A DNA stretch of 64,000 nucleotides. Source: UBA12087 sp964370815. Its GTDB lineage: Bacteria; Chloroflexota; Anaerolineae; Anaerolineales; Villigracilaceae. The stretch covers positions 1 to 64,000 of the forward strand of contig CAYJKQ010000005.1 in the NCBI GenBank assembly GCA_964370815.1. Reading direction: 5' to 3'. Below, piece by piece: positions 1 to 9,060 of the stretch. A model generated the notes under the pieces. The model was not told the DNA's origin. It worked only from the letters and a program-made list of their open reading frames with translations, and did not search any database. The first letter of the stretch is position 1. Each line of letters begins with the position of its first letter. The translations under genes were made by a program, and so were the position numbers.

Positions 1-346
1 ACCCGCAGGGGAAAGGGGGGACGGTGTGAGCGAAGCGACACTTGCACCTGCATGCACACCTGCCCTGGCGGGCGGTGCCAGGGAGTGCAGGTGAGGATCT
101 CATTATTTGAGCAATGGGGAGATGCTTCGTCGCTTCGCTCCTCAGCATGACAGGTTTTGCTAGGGGTTCCTGGGGTTTGAGTAGGTAAATTGGTTTGATG
201 GATCATATAAATAAGCGCTTTCCTCCAGTGGAAAGCGCTTTATATTTTTTGAGGTTGTTCCAGGCTGGTGGTCAGAGCCTGGGACAAGCCAGGTTTTAAG
301 TGCGATCGCCTGAATTGTTATTGACCAACAAGCCTCCTGGTGAATT
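1..346. other. Intergenic stretch with G-rich repeat-like DNA and a terminator
   Basis: No convincing gene is seen. The first 170 bases contain short self-complementary pieces (GCGAAGCGACACTTGCACCTG and GATGCTTCGTCGCTTCGCTC) of the kind found in dispersed intergenic repeats. A clear hairpin terminator follows at 213-250. Confidence 0.5.
213..250 (+). terminator. Rho-independent terminator
   Basis: An 11-bp perfect stem (AAGCGCTTTCC / GGAAAGCGCTT) with a TCCAGT loop is followed on the plus strand by TATATTTTTT. It would end a plus-strand gene lying left of the window and may also separate it from the convergent ABC transporter gene ending at 347. Confidence 0.8.
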
Positions 347-2176
347 CTAGACGGTCACAGGCTCAACTCCCGCCAACCCACCGCTGTAAACCTGTTCTTT
401 CTCATGCTTGAACTGCCGGGTATACAGGTGGTAATAATGACCGCGCAGCTTGAGCAGTTCAGCATGCGTGCCGATCTCGGCGATGCGACCCTCCTGAATG
501 ACCACGATGCGGTCAGCGCGGCGGATGGTGCTCAGGCGGTGGGCTATTATGAACGAGGTGCGTCCCTGCATCAGGGCTTCCATGCCTCTCTGGATGAGTG
601 CTTCGGTAAGCGTGTCCACGCTCGAGGTGGCCTCGTCCATGATGAAGATCTCGGGTTTCGCCAACACGGCACGCGCCAGGCTGATGAGCTGCTTCTGACC
701 GACCGAAAGCAAGTTGCCACCCTCACCGACTTCCTGTTGGTAACTTTTTTCGAAGGTCGTAATGAAATCGTGAGCGCCGGCAACCCTGGCTGCTTCCTGC
801 ACTTCTTCGTCGCTGGCACCCAGCCGCCCATAGCGTATATTTTCGAGGATCGTTCCGGAGAAAAGATGCGGAGTTTGCAGGACGATCCCCACCCGGCTGT
901 GGATGGATTGCAGGGTGTAATCCGTGTAGTCCCTGCCATTGATGCGGATGATACCTTGCTTGGGTTCGTAGAATCGACATAAAAGATTGACGATGGTCGT
1001 CTTCCCGCCGCCGGTCGCACCGACCAGTGCGATCATCTCACCCGGCTTGACTTTGAGCGAAAAATCTGTCAGCACAGGCTTGCGGTCTTCATAATAGAAA
1101 TCGACATGATCGAACTCGATCTCACCCAGGATCGTTTCAGCCGGGATGGCATCCAGGCGGTCCTGGATCTCCGGAGTGGTATCGATCAGGTTGAAGATGC
1201 GTTCTGCGGATGCGATCGATTGCTGCATCTCGGCATAGACGCGTGCCAGGTCCTGCACAGGCCAGATCATGAAGGTCAGGTAGGATACGAAGGCGTGAAT
1301 GTTACCAACCGAGAAACCCTGGATCTGGCTCTGCAACCCGCCGTACCAGACGATGGCACCCAGTGCGAAGGCGGATATGATCTGCACGGTTGGCAGGAAG
1401 AGCGCCGACAACCAGGCAGCACGGTAGGTGGCTTTGTACATATTGTCGGATAGCACCGAGAATTCTTTCAGGTTTTCATCTTCCCTGCCGAGCGCTTTGA
1501 CCACGCGCATGCCCTGGATGTTCTGGTTATATTCTCCGGTGATCTTCGAATTGGCGCGGCGCGAATTGCGAAACTCCACCAGGATCTTTTTACGGAAGTT
1601 GACAGCAATGATGACCATGATCGGGATAATGGTGAAAACGATCAATGCCAGCTTCCAGTTGATCAGGAACATGAAGAGCACCGAGAAGATCACGCTGACG
1701 ATTGCCCAGGTCACGTCCAGCAAGCCCCAGGTCATCAGGTTGGAAACACGTCCCGTATCCGAGGTGACGCGCGCCATCAGGCGGCCAACAGCGTTCTGGC
1801 TGTAATAGGAGAGAGACAGGTCCTGCAAATGGTTAAAGACAGCCTTGCGCAGATCGTACTGGATGCGTTCTCCAAGGATCCCGGCCAGGTAGATCAGACT
1901 GAATACCAGGGCTCCCTGCACCAACTGGAGACCACCATAATAACTGGCGTACTTCAACAAGGTGGGGATGCTATGGTTGGCGATGCCCTGGTCGATCATG
2001 GAGCGGTTGATGTAAGTGAACAAGGCATCCAGACCGGCAGTACCCGCGGCTGCAAAAAGGAAACCCATCAACCAGCGTTTATGCGGTTTGAGCAGTTCCA
2101 CAATACGTTTGAATGTGGGTGCAGTAATTTGGCTTGTAAATTCTTCTTCTTCGAGTTCTATCTGATCATCCGGCAT
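347..2176 (-). CDS. ABC exporter half-transporter with canonical Walker B, degenerate signature
   Basis: This is a fused membrane-plus-ATPase half-exporter of about 609 residues. The N-terminal half holds six predicted transmembrane helices (ABC_membrane fold). The C-terminal nucleotide-binding domain has Walker A GATGGGKTT, a Walker B ending in the catalytic Glu (IFIMDEATSSVD) and the switch His (IIAHRLST). The signature is LSVGQ instead of LSGGQ. I place the start at the internal ATG at 2176, which has GGAG 9 bases upstream; an earlier ATG at 2206 lacks a good site. It lies 81 bases downstream of a second half-exporter gene on the same strand, so the two probably form one heterodimeric transporter. 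The substrate (drug, lipid or peptide) cannot be told from sequence. Confidence 0.9.
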   Translation of the reverse strand: MPDDQIELEEEEFTSQITAPTFKRIVELLKPHKRWLMGFLFAAAGTAGLDALFTYINRSMIDQGIANHSIPTLLKYASYYGGLQLVQGALVFSLIYLAGILGERIQYDLRKAVFNHLQDLSLSYYSQNAVGRLMARVTSDTGRVSNLMTWGLLDVTWAIVSVIFSVLFMFLINWKLALIVFTIIPIMVIIAVNFRKKILVEFRNSRRANSKITGEYNQNIQGMRVVKALGREDENLKEFSVLSDNMYKATYRAAWLSALFLPTVQIISAFALGAIVWYGGLQSQIQGFSVGNIHAFVSYLTFMIWPVQDLARVYAEMQQSIASAERIFNLIDTTPEIQDRLDAIPAETILGEIEFDHVDFYYEDRKPVLTDFSLKVKPGEMIALVGATGGGKTTIVNLLCRFYEPKQGIIRINGRDYTDYTLQSIHSRVGIVLQTPHLFSGTILENIRYGRLGASDEEVQEAARVAGAHDFITTFEKSYQQEVGEGGNLLSVGQKQLISLARAVLAKPEIFIMDEATSSVDTLTEALIQRGMEALMQGRTSFIIAHRLSTIRRADRIVVIQEGRIAEIGTHAELLKLRGHYYHLYTRQFKHEKEQVYSGGLAGVEPVTV

Positions 2177-2257
2177 AATATTTTTCTCCGTGCCTTGTGT
2201 CTGCATGGGATCGCAGTCGCCTGGTTCAGGTGGAGCGAGCCATGCATAAAAGGGGTA

Positions 2258-4093
2258 CTAGGTCATTGATTCGATCTCTTCTTCCAATTCTTCATCTATT
2301 CTGGTCTGGATGTCGTAGATCTGGCGGTACATCCCTTCCCGGGAAACCAGGTCTGTGTGGCGACCCATCTGGATCACTTCACCTTTGTCCATGACCAGGA
2401 TCAGGTCAGCTTCCATCACCGATTGGATGCGGTGGGCGATGATGAATGTGGTGCGGTCTTTCATCAATCCGCTCAGGGCTGTGCGGATCTCGGTCTCAGT
2501 CTCCATGTCCACAGAAGAGGTTGAGTCATCCAGGATCAGGATGCGCGGATCTTTGAGCAGGGTGCGGGCGATGGCCACGCGTTGTTTTTGCCCGCCGGAG
2601 AGGGTGACACCCTTTTCACCGACCAGGGTCTTATACCCTTCCGGGAAAGCCAGGATGACGTCGTGTATGGCGGCAGCCCGGGAGGCTTGCTCCACTTCTT
2701 CATCCGGTACCAGCCTGCCAACCCCGTAGGTGATATTCTCACGGATCGAGCGGCTGAACAGGAAAGGTTCCTGCTCAACGATGCCGATCAGGCTGCGCAG
2801 ATACTGGCGGGTGTACTCAGTGAGCGGCTTGCCATCCAGGAGGATGCGACCCTCGCTATATTCGTAAAAGCGTGGCAAAAGGTTCACCAGGGTCGTCTTG
2901 CCCGATCCGGTTGAACCCAGCAGTGCCACAACCTGCCCGGGTTGGACCTGGAAGGTGATGTTCTTGATGACATCCGTATGGCTGTCTTCATATTGAAAGG
3001 AAACATCTTCGAAAGATATCTGGCCTTTTACAACAACATTTGGTTCAACAGATCCCTCTGTAAGAGATTCCCTCTCCTGCTTGACGATCTCCATCAGGCG
3101 CTCGTAGGAAACAAGCCCGGTCGAGGTATTTACGATAATGCGACCCAGGTTGCGCATGGGCCAGATCAACCAGACTACCAGCCCAACGTAAGCCGGGTAA
3201 GTGCCGATCGTGATCTCACCATTTATGGCCATGATGCCTGCCAGGATGAAACCAGCCAGCATCTGCAAGCCGCACAGGATGTCGGACAGAGGCCAGAAGA
3301 GCGAATGCATGCGCAGGAGTTTCTTACCGCGCAGGAACTTCTCCCAATTGTCCTTTTCGAACTTGTCCATCTCGTAACCCTGGCGGGCAAAGGCTTTGAC
3401 CACGCGCACACCAGTCAGGTTCTCCTGCAAGGTGGTGGATAATTTGGCTTCCTGTTCCTGGTAAGCTTCATATTTGACGGTTACTTTTTTGAAGAACCAG
3501 ACCGAGACGACCAGTATGACCGGTATGACCGCACTTGAGGCCAGCGCCAGCTTCCAGGAGATCAACCAGATGGCGGTGAAGTTGATGATGAACATCAGAA
3601 TGATGCGACCTACGCCAATGGCTTGTTCGTTGAAAAAATTTCGAACCGAGTCCACATCGGAGGTGACGCGCTCGATCAGGTCACCGGTGGGGGTTTTGCT
3701 GTGATAGGCAAAACTCAGGCGCTGGATGTGGTCAAACAGGAAGTTGCGCAGGCGCCGTGTGATCCCCTCAGCCGAGAAGGATGCCAGCCGGCCTGAAACA
3801 TAGGAAAAACCGCCTTCAATAATTGACAGGCCGATGAATCCGAGGGCGATCATCACCAGGGTTTCGGAAAACGTTCCGGCAAATGGCACACGGCTGCCTA
3901 CCACCATGTCTGCAAAACTGCGCAGCAGCATGTAGGTCAGGGCTTTCGCCAGGGCAGACACAGCCAGAGCAATATTGGCTGTCGTATACGCCAGGCGGAA
4001 ACCGCTCATCATGCGCCACAGACCAAGAAGTTTTTTCCTGGTCAGGGTTTTACGGAAGTCATAATAAGTTGAAGGTTTTGCAATGATCGCCAT
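2258..4093 (-). CDS. ABC exporter half-transporter with non-catalytic Walker B
   Basis: This is the first gene of the exporter pair, about 611 residues, with an N-terminal six-helix membrane domain and a C-terminal ATPase domain. Walker A is GSTGSGKTT, the signature is a perfect LSGGQKQR, and the switch is IIAHRIQS. The Walker B reads ILILDDSTSSVD, with Asp where the catalytic Glu normally sits. In heterodimeric exporters such as TM287/288 this substitution marks the half whose ATP site does not hydrolyse. The start at 4093 is preferred because AAGGAAA lies just upstream. A longer reading to 4189 would run back through the terminator hairpin at 4162-4195, so I reject it. The C-terminus is acidic (DEELEEEIES). 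Confidence 0.9.
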   Translation of the reverse strand: MAIIAKPSTYYDFRKTLTRKKLLGLWRMMSGFRLAYTTANIALAVSALAKALTYMLLRSFADMVVGSRVPFAGTFSETLVMIALGFIGLSIIEGGFSYVSGRLASFSAEGITRRLRNFLFDHIQRLSFAYHSKTPTGDLIERVTSDVDSVRNFFNEQAIGVGRIILMFIINFTAIWLISWKLALASSAVIPVILVVSVWFFKKVTVKYEAYQEQEAKLSTTLQENLTGVRVVKAFARQGYEMDKFEKDNWEKFLRGKKLLRMHSLFWPLSDILCGLQMLAGFILAGIMAINGEITIGTYPAYVGLVVWLIWPMRNLGRIIVNTSTGLVSYERLMEIVKQERESLTEGSVEPNVVVKGQISFEDVSFQYEDSHTDVIKNITFQVQPGQVVALLGSTGSGKTTLVNLLPRFYEYSEGRILLDGKPLTEYTRQYLRSLIGIVEQEPFLFSRSIRENITYGVGRLVPDEEVEQASRAAAIHDVILAFPEGYKTLVGEKGVTLSGGQKQRVAIARTLLKDPRILILDDSTSSVDMETETEIRTALSGLMKDRTTFIIAHRIQSVMEADLILVMDKGEVIQMGRHTDLVSREGMYRQIYDIQTRIDEELEEEIESMT

Positions 4094-4161
4094 ATTTTTT
4101 TCCTTCTGCCGATCCATCCACACGTATGCGAGGCGGATCAAGAGATCGGGAGGCGGGTGAA

Positions 4162-4195
4162 TAAAAAAAACCACGGTGCTGGTGTGCACCGTGGT
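4162..4195 (-). terminator. Terminator/attenuator upstream of the ABC exporter operon
   Basis: A 10-bp perfect stem (ACCACGGTGC / GCACCGTGGT) is followed on the minus strand by a run of eight T. It lies between the small ORF ending at 4218 and the ABC gene starting at 4093, so it either ends the small ORF transcript or attenuates read-through into the exporter genes. Confidence 0.8.
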
Positions 4196-4217
4196 TTATG
4201 ACTGACACGATCGACTG

Positions 4218-4316
4218 TCAAAAAGGAACAGGCGCACTCCAAGTAGGTAGAATCATTCCACTTGCAGCAAAAATGCGGGCAGGAATGAAATTGATTTGAG
4301 TATTAAGTTTTGCCAT
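4218..4316 (-). CDS. Small 32-residue peptide ORF with strong ribosome-binding site
   Basis: The minus strand carries ATG at 4316 preceded at ideal distance by AAAGGAGGTAG, one of the strongest Shine-Dalgarno sequences in the window. The ORF encodes 32 residues: it begins MAKLNTQINFIPARIF, contains one Trp near the C-terminus and ends SAPVPF. A strong terminator follows within 60 bases, then the ABC exporter pair. I recognise no family. It could be a leader peptide controlling the exporter, a small exported peptide, or an independent small gene. The support is the ribosome-binding site and terminator placement, not homology. Confidence 0.55.
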   Translation of the reverse strand: MAKLNTQINFIPARIFAASGMILPTWSAPVPF

Positions 4317-4487
4317 GGATCTACCTCCTTTATGGATTTTTCTTACCGGGAAAGTTTATCATTAATTCTGGAAGTGTGTCAAGGATTCAGCACTCTCATG
4401 AAGTAATTCGAATGCTCGCCAATACCATAAATTTGAATTAGAATTTGGATACCTTTTTCAACAATCACAATAAAAGAAAAATATCAG

Positions 4488-4727
4488 GTGAAATTGGAAA
4501 TACATATTCAGCTTTATTCGATCCTGCGAGAAAAACTACCCCCCGCATCCAAGGGACGGGCTGTGCTGCATTTGAAGGATGAAGCTAGTTTGCAGGACTT
4601 GCTGGACGAACTTGGTATCACTCAAAAAGTTGTGATCAGTGTAAACAATGAGCAGGAAATGGACTCATCCCGCCGGTTGAAGAACGGTGATAATGTAAAA
4701 TTGTTTTCATCCATCAGCGGCGGATGA
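4488..4727 (+). CDS. MoaD/ThiS-family sulfur carrier protein
   Basis: A 79-residue beta-grasp protein ending in the Gly-Gly tail (FSSISGG) that ubiquitin-like sulfur carriers use for adenylation and thiocarboxylation. The start codon is GTG at 4488. The gene overlaps the next reading frame at ATGA (4724-4727), and the following gene is a tungsten/molybdenum-type aldehyde:ferredoxin oxidoreductase. The pairing suggests a dedicated MoaD-like protein for pterin-cofactor synthesis in that enzyme. MoaD-AOR neighbours are common in anaerobes, so the assignment is firm for fold and likely for role. Confidence 0.85.
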   Translation: MKLEIHIQLYSILREKLPPASKGRAVLHLKDEASLQDLLDELGITQKVVISVNNEQEMDSSRRLKNGDNVKLFSSISGG

Positions 4728-4765
4728 ATAATTGCACTACTTCGATGACCCCAAAGGAGAGAGAA

Positions 4766-6697
4766 ATGGCACACGGTTATAACGGGAAGATCCTGCACGT
4801 AGACCTCACCAGTGGTAATTTGAGTGTTGAACAACCGGAGGAAGCCTTTTATAGAAAATATATGGGTGGTAGCGCTCTGGCAATGCACTATCTTCTCAAA
4901 GAGATGCCTGCTGGTGTGGAACCTCTCGCGCCGGATAATGTGCTGGTGTTGGCGCTCAGCGTGGTGACTGGATCAGCCATCTCAGGTCAAAGCCGCATGA
5001 CTGCTGCTGCCAAATCTCCTCTGACCGGTGCGATCGGCGACTCGCAAGGCGGGGGCTTTTTTCCTGCCGAACTTAAGTTTGCCGGTTTTGATGCCATTGT
5101 CATCAAGGGCAGATCTCAAAAACCGGTCTACCTTTGGATCAACGAGGGAAATTACGAGCTGCGGGATGCAGCCCATCTTTGGGGGAAGGTCACGGGTGAA
5201 GTCGAGTCATCCATCAAGGAAGAATTAGGGGATAAAAAGATCGAAGTCCTGCAGATCGGACCTGCTGGAGAAAAAGGTGTCCGCTTTTCCAGCATTATGA
5301 GCATGTCCAACCGCGCAAATGGCCGCACAGGCATGGGCGCAGTGATGGGCTCCAAGAATCTCAAGGCAGTTGCAGTGCGCGGGAAGAACCGCCCAAGTAT
5401 TGCTGACAAGGAGGGACTTAAAAAACTAGCCAGGTGGGGTGCGGATAATCTTGATGACTCTGGTGTCTCGGGTTTGGCGAAGTATGGTACCGCAGAAACA
5501 ACCGGGGCAAACCAGACGATCGGTACTCTGCCCACCTATAATTACAACAGCGGGGTGTTTGATAATTGGGAAGCCATTGATGGCACCACTATGTATGATA
5601 CGGTTCTGAGAGGTGCCGCTGAGGGTAAGCAGGATCGAATAGGACGTGACAGCTGTTATGCCTGTACCGTGCGCTGTAAACGTGTGGTTGAGATCACCGA
5701 TGGAAAATACAAGGTTGATCCGATCTATGGCGGACCGGAATATGAGACCACATCCACGTTTGGTAACTACTGTGCCATTGATGACCTGGCTGCAATTTGC
5801 AAGGCAAATGAATTATGCAATAAATATGGCATGGACACCATCTCCTGCGGTGCCACGATATCATGGGCATTTGAGGCTTTTAATGAAGGCAAGCTGACCC
5901 TGGACGATACAGATGGGCTTGATCTTTCGTGGGGTAATGCTGAATCCATGGTGAAACTGGTGGAGAAAATCGCCACCCGTGAAGGGTTTGGAGATCTTTT
6001 GGCGGAAGGCTCCGAGCGCGCAGCCAGGAAGATCGGGCGCGGCACGGAAGCATACCTGATCACGTTCAAAGGACAGGAGGCTCCTGCCCACATGCCGCAG
6101 GTCAAACGCTCTTTGGCTGTCATCTATGCAACCAATCCGTATGGTGCAGATCACGAAGCGCATGAACACGACCCGGCTATCGAAAACGGTTTCGATAATT
6201 ATGCCGGGCGCCTGGCGGTGTTGGGTTTTACCGAAGCTCAAAAGCCTCAATCTCTGGATAAAGAAAAGATCCGGTTTGCGGCAGTTACACAATATATGTA
6301 CAGTGCCATGGATAGCCTGGATCTTTGCCAGTTCGTCTATGGTCCTTCCTGGCAATTGTATGGACCGGATGACATGGTTGAGCTGGTGCGTGTGGTAACT
6401 GGCTGGCAGGATGTCAGTTTCAAAGAACTGCAGAAAGTGGGTGAGCGGCGCCTCAATATGATGAGGGCTTTCAACGCCCGCGAAGGTTTGGACCGTAAGC
6501 ATGATATTCTGCCGGAGAAATTATTCAAACCGCTCAAGGGTGGCGCAAGCGATGGCTGGAAGCTTGATCGCACGGAGGTCGAGTCTGCGTTGGATCACTA
6601 TTTCGAGTTCTGTGGCTGGGATGTCAGGACAGGTGTTCCGACCCGCTCCAAACTGGAGGAACTTGATTTGGCCTGGGTGGCTGATCTGATGGAATGA
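4766..6697 (+). CDS. Aldehyde:ferredoxin oxidoreductase (tungstopterin) family protein
   Basis: About 643 residues, the normal size of the AOR family, which oxidises aldehydes to carboxylic acids with ferredoxin using a tungsten-bis-pterin and one [4Fe-4S] cluster. The N-terminal domain opens with GYNGKILHVDLTSG and contains the family glycine-rich stretch. The cluster ligands are visible as CYACTVRC plus a distal Cys in SLDLCQF. I choose ATG 4766 because AAAGGAGAG precedes it; the upstream ATG at 4724 lacks this and would overlap the MoaD-like gene. The exact aldehyde substrate is unknown. The enzyme is cytoplasmic and implies an anaerobic lifestyle. Confidence 0.92.
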   Translation: MAHGYNGKILHVDLTSGNLSVEQPEEAFYRKYMGGSALAMHYLLKEMPAGVEPLAPDNVLVLALSVVTGSAISGQSRMTAAAKSPLTGAIGDSQGGGFFPAELKFAGFDAIVIKGRSQKPVYLWINEGNYELRDAAHLWGKVTGEVESSIKEELGDKKIEVLQIGPAGEKGVRFSSIMSMSNRANGRTGMGAVMGSKNLKAVAVRGKNRPSIADKEGLKKLARWGADNLDDSGVSGLAKYGTAETTGANQTIGTLPTYNYNSGVFDNWEAIDGTTMYDTVLRGAAEGKQDRIGRDSCYACTVRCKRVVEITDGKYKVDPIYGGPEYETTSTFGNYCAIDDLAAICKANELCNKYGMDTISCGATISWAFEAFNEGKLTLDDTDGLDLSWGNAESMVKLVEKIATREGFGDLLAEGSERAARKIGRGTEAYLITFKGQEAPAHMPQVKRSLAVIYATNPYGADHEAHEHDPAIENGFDNYAGRLAVLGFTEAQKPQSLDKEKIRFAAVTQYMYSAMDSLDLCQFVYGPSWQLYGPDDMVELVRVVTGWQDVSFKELQKVGERRLNMMRAFNAREGLDRKHDILPEKLFKPLKGGASDGWKLDRTEVESALDHYFEFCGWDVRTGVPTRSKLEELDLAWVADLME

Positions 6698-6764
6698 AAC
6701 CATCAGGGAGTTCTGTGCAGACCCATCCATACGAATTTCTTCGAGCAGGGATGTGAAAGTGTCG

Positions 6765-6870
6765 ATCTAACGGTTTGCGTAGGTCCCGCGATCACTCCGC
6801 GGGACTTTCCCGCATGCGATCAGCAGGATAATGGAGAGGGGAGGGTGGGAAGCCAGAAAACCCGTTATAG
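6765..6870 (-). other. attC-like site (distal end of first cassette array)
   Basis: Read on the minus strand it begins CTATAACGGGTTTTC and ends CGCAAACCGTTAGAT. The terminal R' box GTTAGAT fits the integron consensus GTTRRRY, and the two ends are complementary (CTATAACGGGTTT against AAACCGTTAG). The internal part contains a second hairpin GTCCCGCG...CGCGGGAC (6783-6805). The sequence beyond the R' box resembles that beyond the distal attC of the second array at 13848. This is the weakest of the chromosomal attC candidates. Confidence 0.45.
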
Positions 6871-7061
6871 AGAATGATATTCGTTATATGAATACAGTTC
6901 TGTCATGCAAGGATCTTCTGGTATGGTATGACGGGTTCGCCTGACCTCAATTCAGCCAGTAGTTTATAATAACAAAACCAGTCTTTCTCCCCCCCTCACC
7001 GGTCATCATTAACCGGAATCGGTGGACGATTTCTCCGGAATGTGTACTCAAAGGATCTATC

Positions 7062-7607
7062 GTGAAAGAAACCGAAAAAATATGGCATGAATACCACAAG
7101 AAATTGGCAGTTTTCATAAGAAGCAAGGTTGCTGAAGATGCGGTAGATGATCTTTTTCAAGATGTCTTTATGAAAATTCACAGCCATATCGGTTCCCTAA
7201 AAGACGGTGCGAAAATTGAAAGTTGGCTATATCAGATAACACGAAACGTAATAACTGACTACTACCGTTCCAGGCGAATATCAGAGGACCTTCCCGAATG
7301 GATAGAGCAACCTCAACCTGAAGAAGAGGATATCATCAGGAAAGAACTGGCCTCGTGTTTGGCGCCAATGATCAATGAATTGCCTGACAAATACCGTAAC
7401 GCCATCCAACTATCGGAAATGGAAAACAAAACACAAAAAGAAGTTGCTGAACATGAGGGCATTTCATTGTCTGGCGCAAAATCACGGGTGCAAAGGGGTA
7501 GGGTATTATTAAAAGTCATGTTGCACGACTGCTGCCAATTTGAGATCAATAAGGATAATCAAATTGTATCGTATGAGAAAAAGAAACAGGATTGCAAATA
7601 TTGTTAG
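7062..7607 (+). CDS. ECF RNA polymerase sigma factor, SigZ-like
   Basis: A 181-residue extracytoplasmic-function sigma factor. Region 2 (VDDLFQDVFMKIH, then KIESWLYQITRNVITDYYRSRR) and region 4 (LPDKYRNAIQLSEMENKTQKEVAE...SGAKSRVQRGR) are both clear. A Cys-containing tail (MLHDCCQF, QDCKYC) is like that of SigZ-type factors. The start is GTG at 7062. The arsenite methyltransferase gene begins 83 bases downstream on the same strand, so this factor probably directs or accompanies its expression. No anti-sigma gene is adjacent. Both genes lie between two attC-like sites and may be a two-gene cassette. Confidence 0.85.
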   Translation: MKETEKIWHEYHKKLAVFIRSKVAEDAVDDLFQDVFMKIHSHIGSLKDGAKIESWLYQITRNVITDYYRSRRISEDLPEWIEQPQPEEEDIIRKELASCLAPMINELPDKYRNAIQLSEMENKTQKEVAEHEGISLSGAKSRVQRGRVLLKVMLHDCCQFEINKDNQIVSYEKKKQDCKYC

Positions 7608-7690
7608 TTCTTTTTTGCGTCCATTTCCATCCTTCTCCGTCTATAAAGGTGTAGATACTCTTTTTAAATTCTAACAACAAAGGAATTAAC

Positions 7691-8494
7691 ATGACTCAAG
7701 TATTAAATGACAACATACGCAAGGCAGTACGCGAACAGTATGGCAAAGTGGCGGAAATCGGAAATTCTGGTTGTGGATGCTCAGCAACTTCATGCTGCGA
7801 AGGACCTAGCGTCGATGCCAAAGCTGTCTCAATGGAGCTTGGCTATTCAAGATTTGATGTAGATCAAGTGCCGGCGGGCGCAAATATGGGTCTGGGTTGT
7901 GGCAATCCCAAGGCTATTGCTTCATTGAAAGCCGGTGAGACAGTCCTGGATCTGGGCAGCGGAGGAGGCTTTGATTGTTTTCTTGCCGTTGATGAAGTGG
8001 GCACATCCGGAACAGTAATAGGCGTTGATATGACGCCGGAGATGGTGAGCAAGGCAAGGGCGAATGCCGAAAAGGCCGGCTATAAAAATGTGGAGTTTCG
8101 TCTTGGCGAGATTGAAAACCTGCCTGTAGCCGACGGCATAGTCGATGTCATTATTTCCAATTGCGTTATCAATCTTTCGCCTGAAAAATCCAGGGTTTTC
8201 CAGGAATCATACAGGGTCTTGAAACCTGGGGGTCGTCTGGCTATTTCAGATGTCGTTGCCAGCACTGAGTTACCGGAACATCTAAAAAATAATATGGCAT
8301 TGTTGACCGGTTGTATATCAGGGGCATCATTAATTACAGAGATCGAGACCATGCTTAAAGAAGCAGGATTTGAAGCCATAAAAATAAATCCGAAAGACGA
8401 AAGCAAGGAATTTATCAGAAATTGGGCACCGGATAGCAAGGTTGAAGATTATGTTGTTTCCGCGACGATCGAGGCGATCAAACCAGAGGTATAA
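7691..8494 (+). CDS. arsM: Arsenite S-adenosylmethionine methyltransferase
   Basis: A 267-residue class I SAM-dependent methyltransferase. The N-terminal Cys-rich segment NSGCGCSATSCCEG and the following GYSRFDVDQVPAGANMGLGCGNP are hallmarks of ArsM-type enzymes that methylate As(III) using Cys thiolates. SAM motif I is VLDLGSGGGFD, and ISNCVINLSPEK holds the further conserved Cys. Ribosome-binding sequence AAAGGAAT precedes the ATG. It follows the ECF sigma gene and lies about 1 kb from an ars operon. Its stop codon TAA falls inside the left box of an attC-like site (8489-8495). Confidence 0.9.
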   Translation: MTQVLNDNIRKAVREQYGKVAEIGNSGCGCSATSCCEGPSVDAKAVSMELGYSRFDVDQVPAGANMGLGCGNPKAIASLKAGETVLDLGSGGGFDCFLAVDEVGTSGTVIGVDMTPEMVSKARANAEKAGYKNVEFRLGEIENLPVADGIVDVIISNCVINLSPEKSRVFQESYRVLKPGGRLAISDVVASTELPEHLKNNMALLTGCISGASLITEIETMLKEAGFEAIKINPKDESKEFIRNWAPDSKVEDYVVSATIEAIKPEV

Positions 8495-8608
8495 CAAAGT
8501 GGGGCAACACCCCTGCATGTCCGCTGTGTACGGTATTGGGCAGGGCTTCCTTCATGTGACCACTCGACCATCAAGTATCTGGGTGATAACCGGTCGCTTC
8601 AGTTAGCT
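8489..8608 (-). other. attC-like site between convergent genes
   Basis: On the minus strand it begins AGCTAACTGAAGCGACCGG and ends CCCCACTTTGTTATAC; the end boxes AGCTAAC and GTTATAC are near matches to the integron RYYYAAC and GTTRRRY boxes. The stop codons of both neighbouring convergent genes lie in the end boxes, as is typical of cassette genes abutting attC. It follows the membrane-protein gene, which is itself next to an attI-like site. Confidence 0.55.
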
Positions 8609-8983
8609 GCTGCCAGGTCTTATGTAAAGGAAATAAGCATATCCAAGTGCAAGAAACCCGTACAATATAGGACTGGTCCAACCTATGATATTCACACTCC
8701 CGCTCAATTGAATTTCCATGGATGCAACAAATCCGACGGTGTCCTGAATAAGCAAGGCTAAGGCAATAGCTCTACGAGCATCCACCGAGGGGGACTTTCG
8801 ACCGAACCACATCAGAGTCATAAAACCGAGGATTGATCCGCCGACCAAACGGGTAGCCCAAATGTTTCCATCATCAGGTACAAGACCATACATTTGAATC
8901 ACCCAACCAGCAAAGATGGAACAAGATATACCAAATAAGGCAGCAAAGACAATGTTGATCGTAAATAGATGCCGGAGTTTCAT
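8603..8983 (-). CDS. Small four-helix membrane protein, probable integron cassette gene
   Basis: About 126 residues. Four hydrophobic segments are visible: the N-terminal LFTINIVFAALFGISCSIFAG, then LVGGSILGFMTLMWFG, AIALALLIQDTVGFVASM and a C-terminal IIGWTSPILYGFLALGYAYFLY. The start at 8983 has AAGGAGACATAT upstream; a longer reading to 9040 has no such site. I do not recognise a characterised family. Its promoter side lies 78 bases from an attI-like site and its stop codon lies in an attC-like box, so it is best read as the first cassette of a small integron. Confidence 0.65.
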   Translation of the reverse strand: MKLRHLFTINIVFAALFGISCSIFAGWVIQMYGLVPDDGNIWATRLVGGSILGFMTLMWFGRKSPSVDARRAIALALLIQDTVGFVASMEIQLSGSVNIIGWTSPILYGFLALGYAYFLYIRPGSS

Positions 8984-9060
8984 ATATGTCTCCTTTCTTG
9001 GAGCAAAAAGCGGACAAGATACTTTTGTCCTAAAGACCATTTTGGTTTATTAGCAAATGC

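Noticed and set aside
404..982. Long plus-strand reading frames inside the first ABC gene
   Set aside because: They lie entirely within the ATPase domain of a clear minus-strand gene and show no family features.
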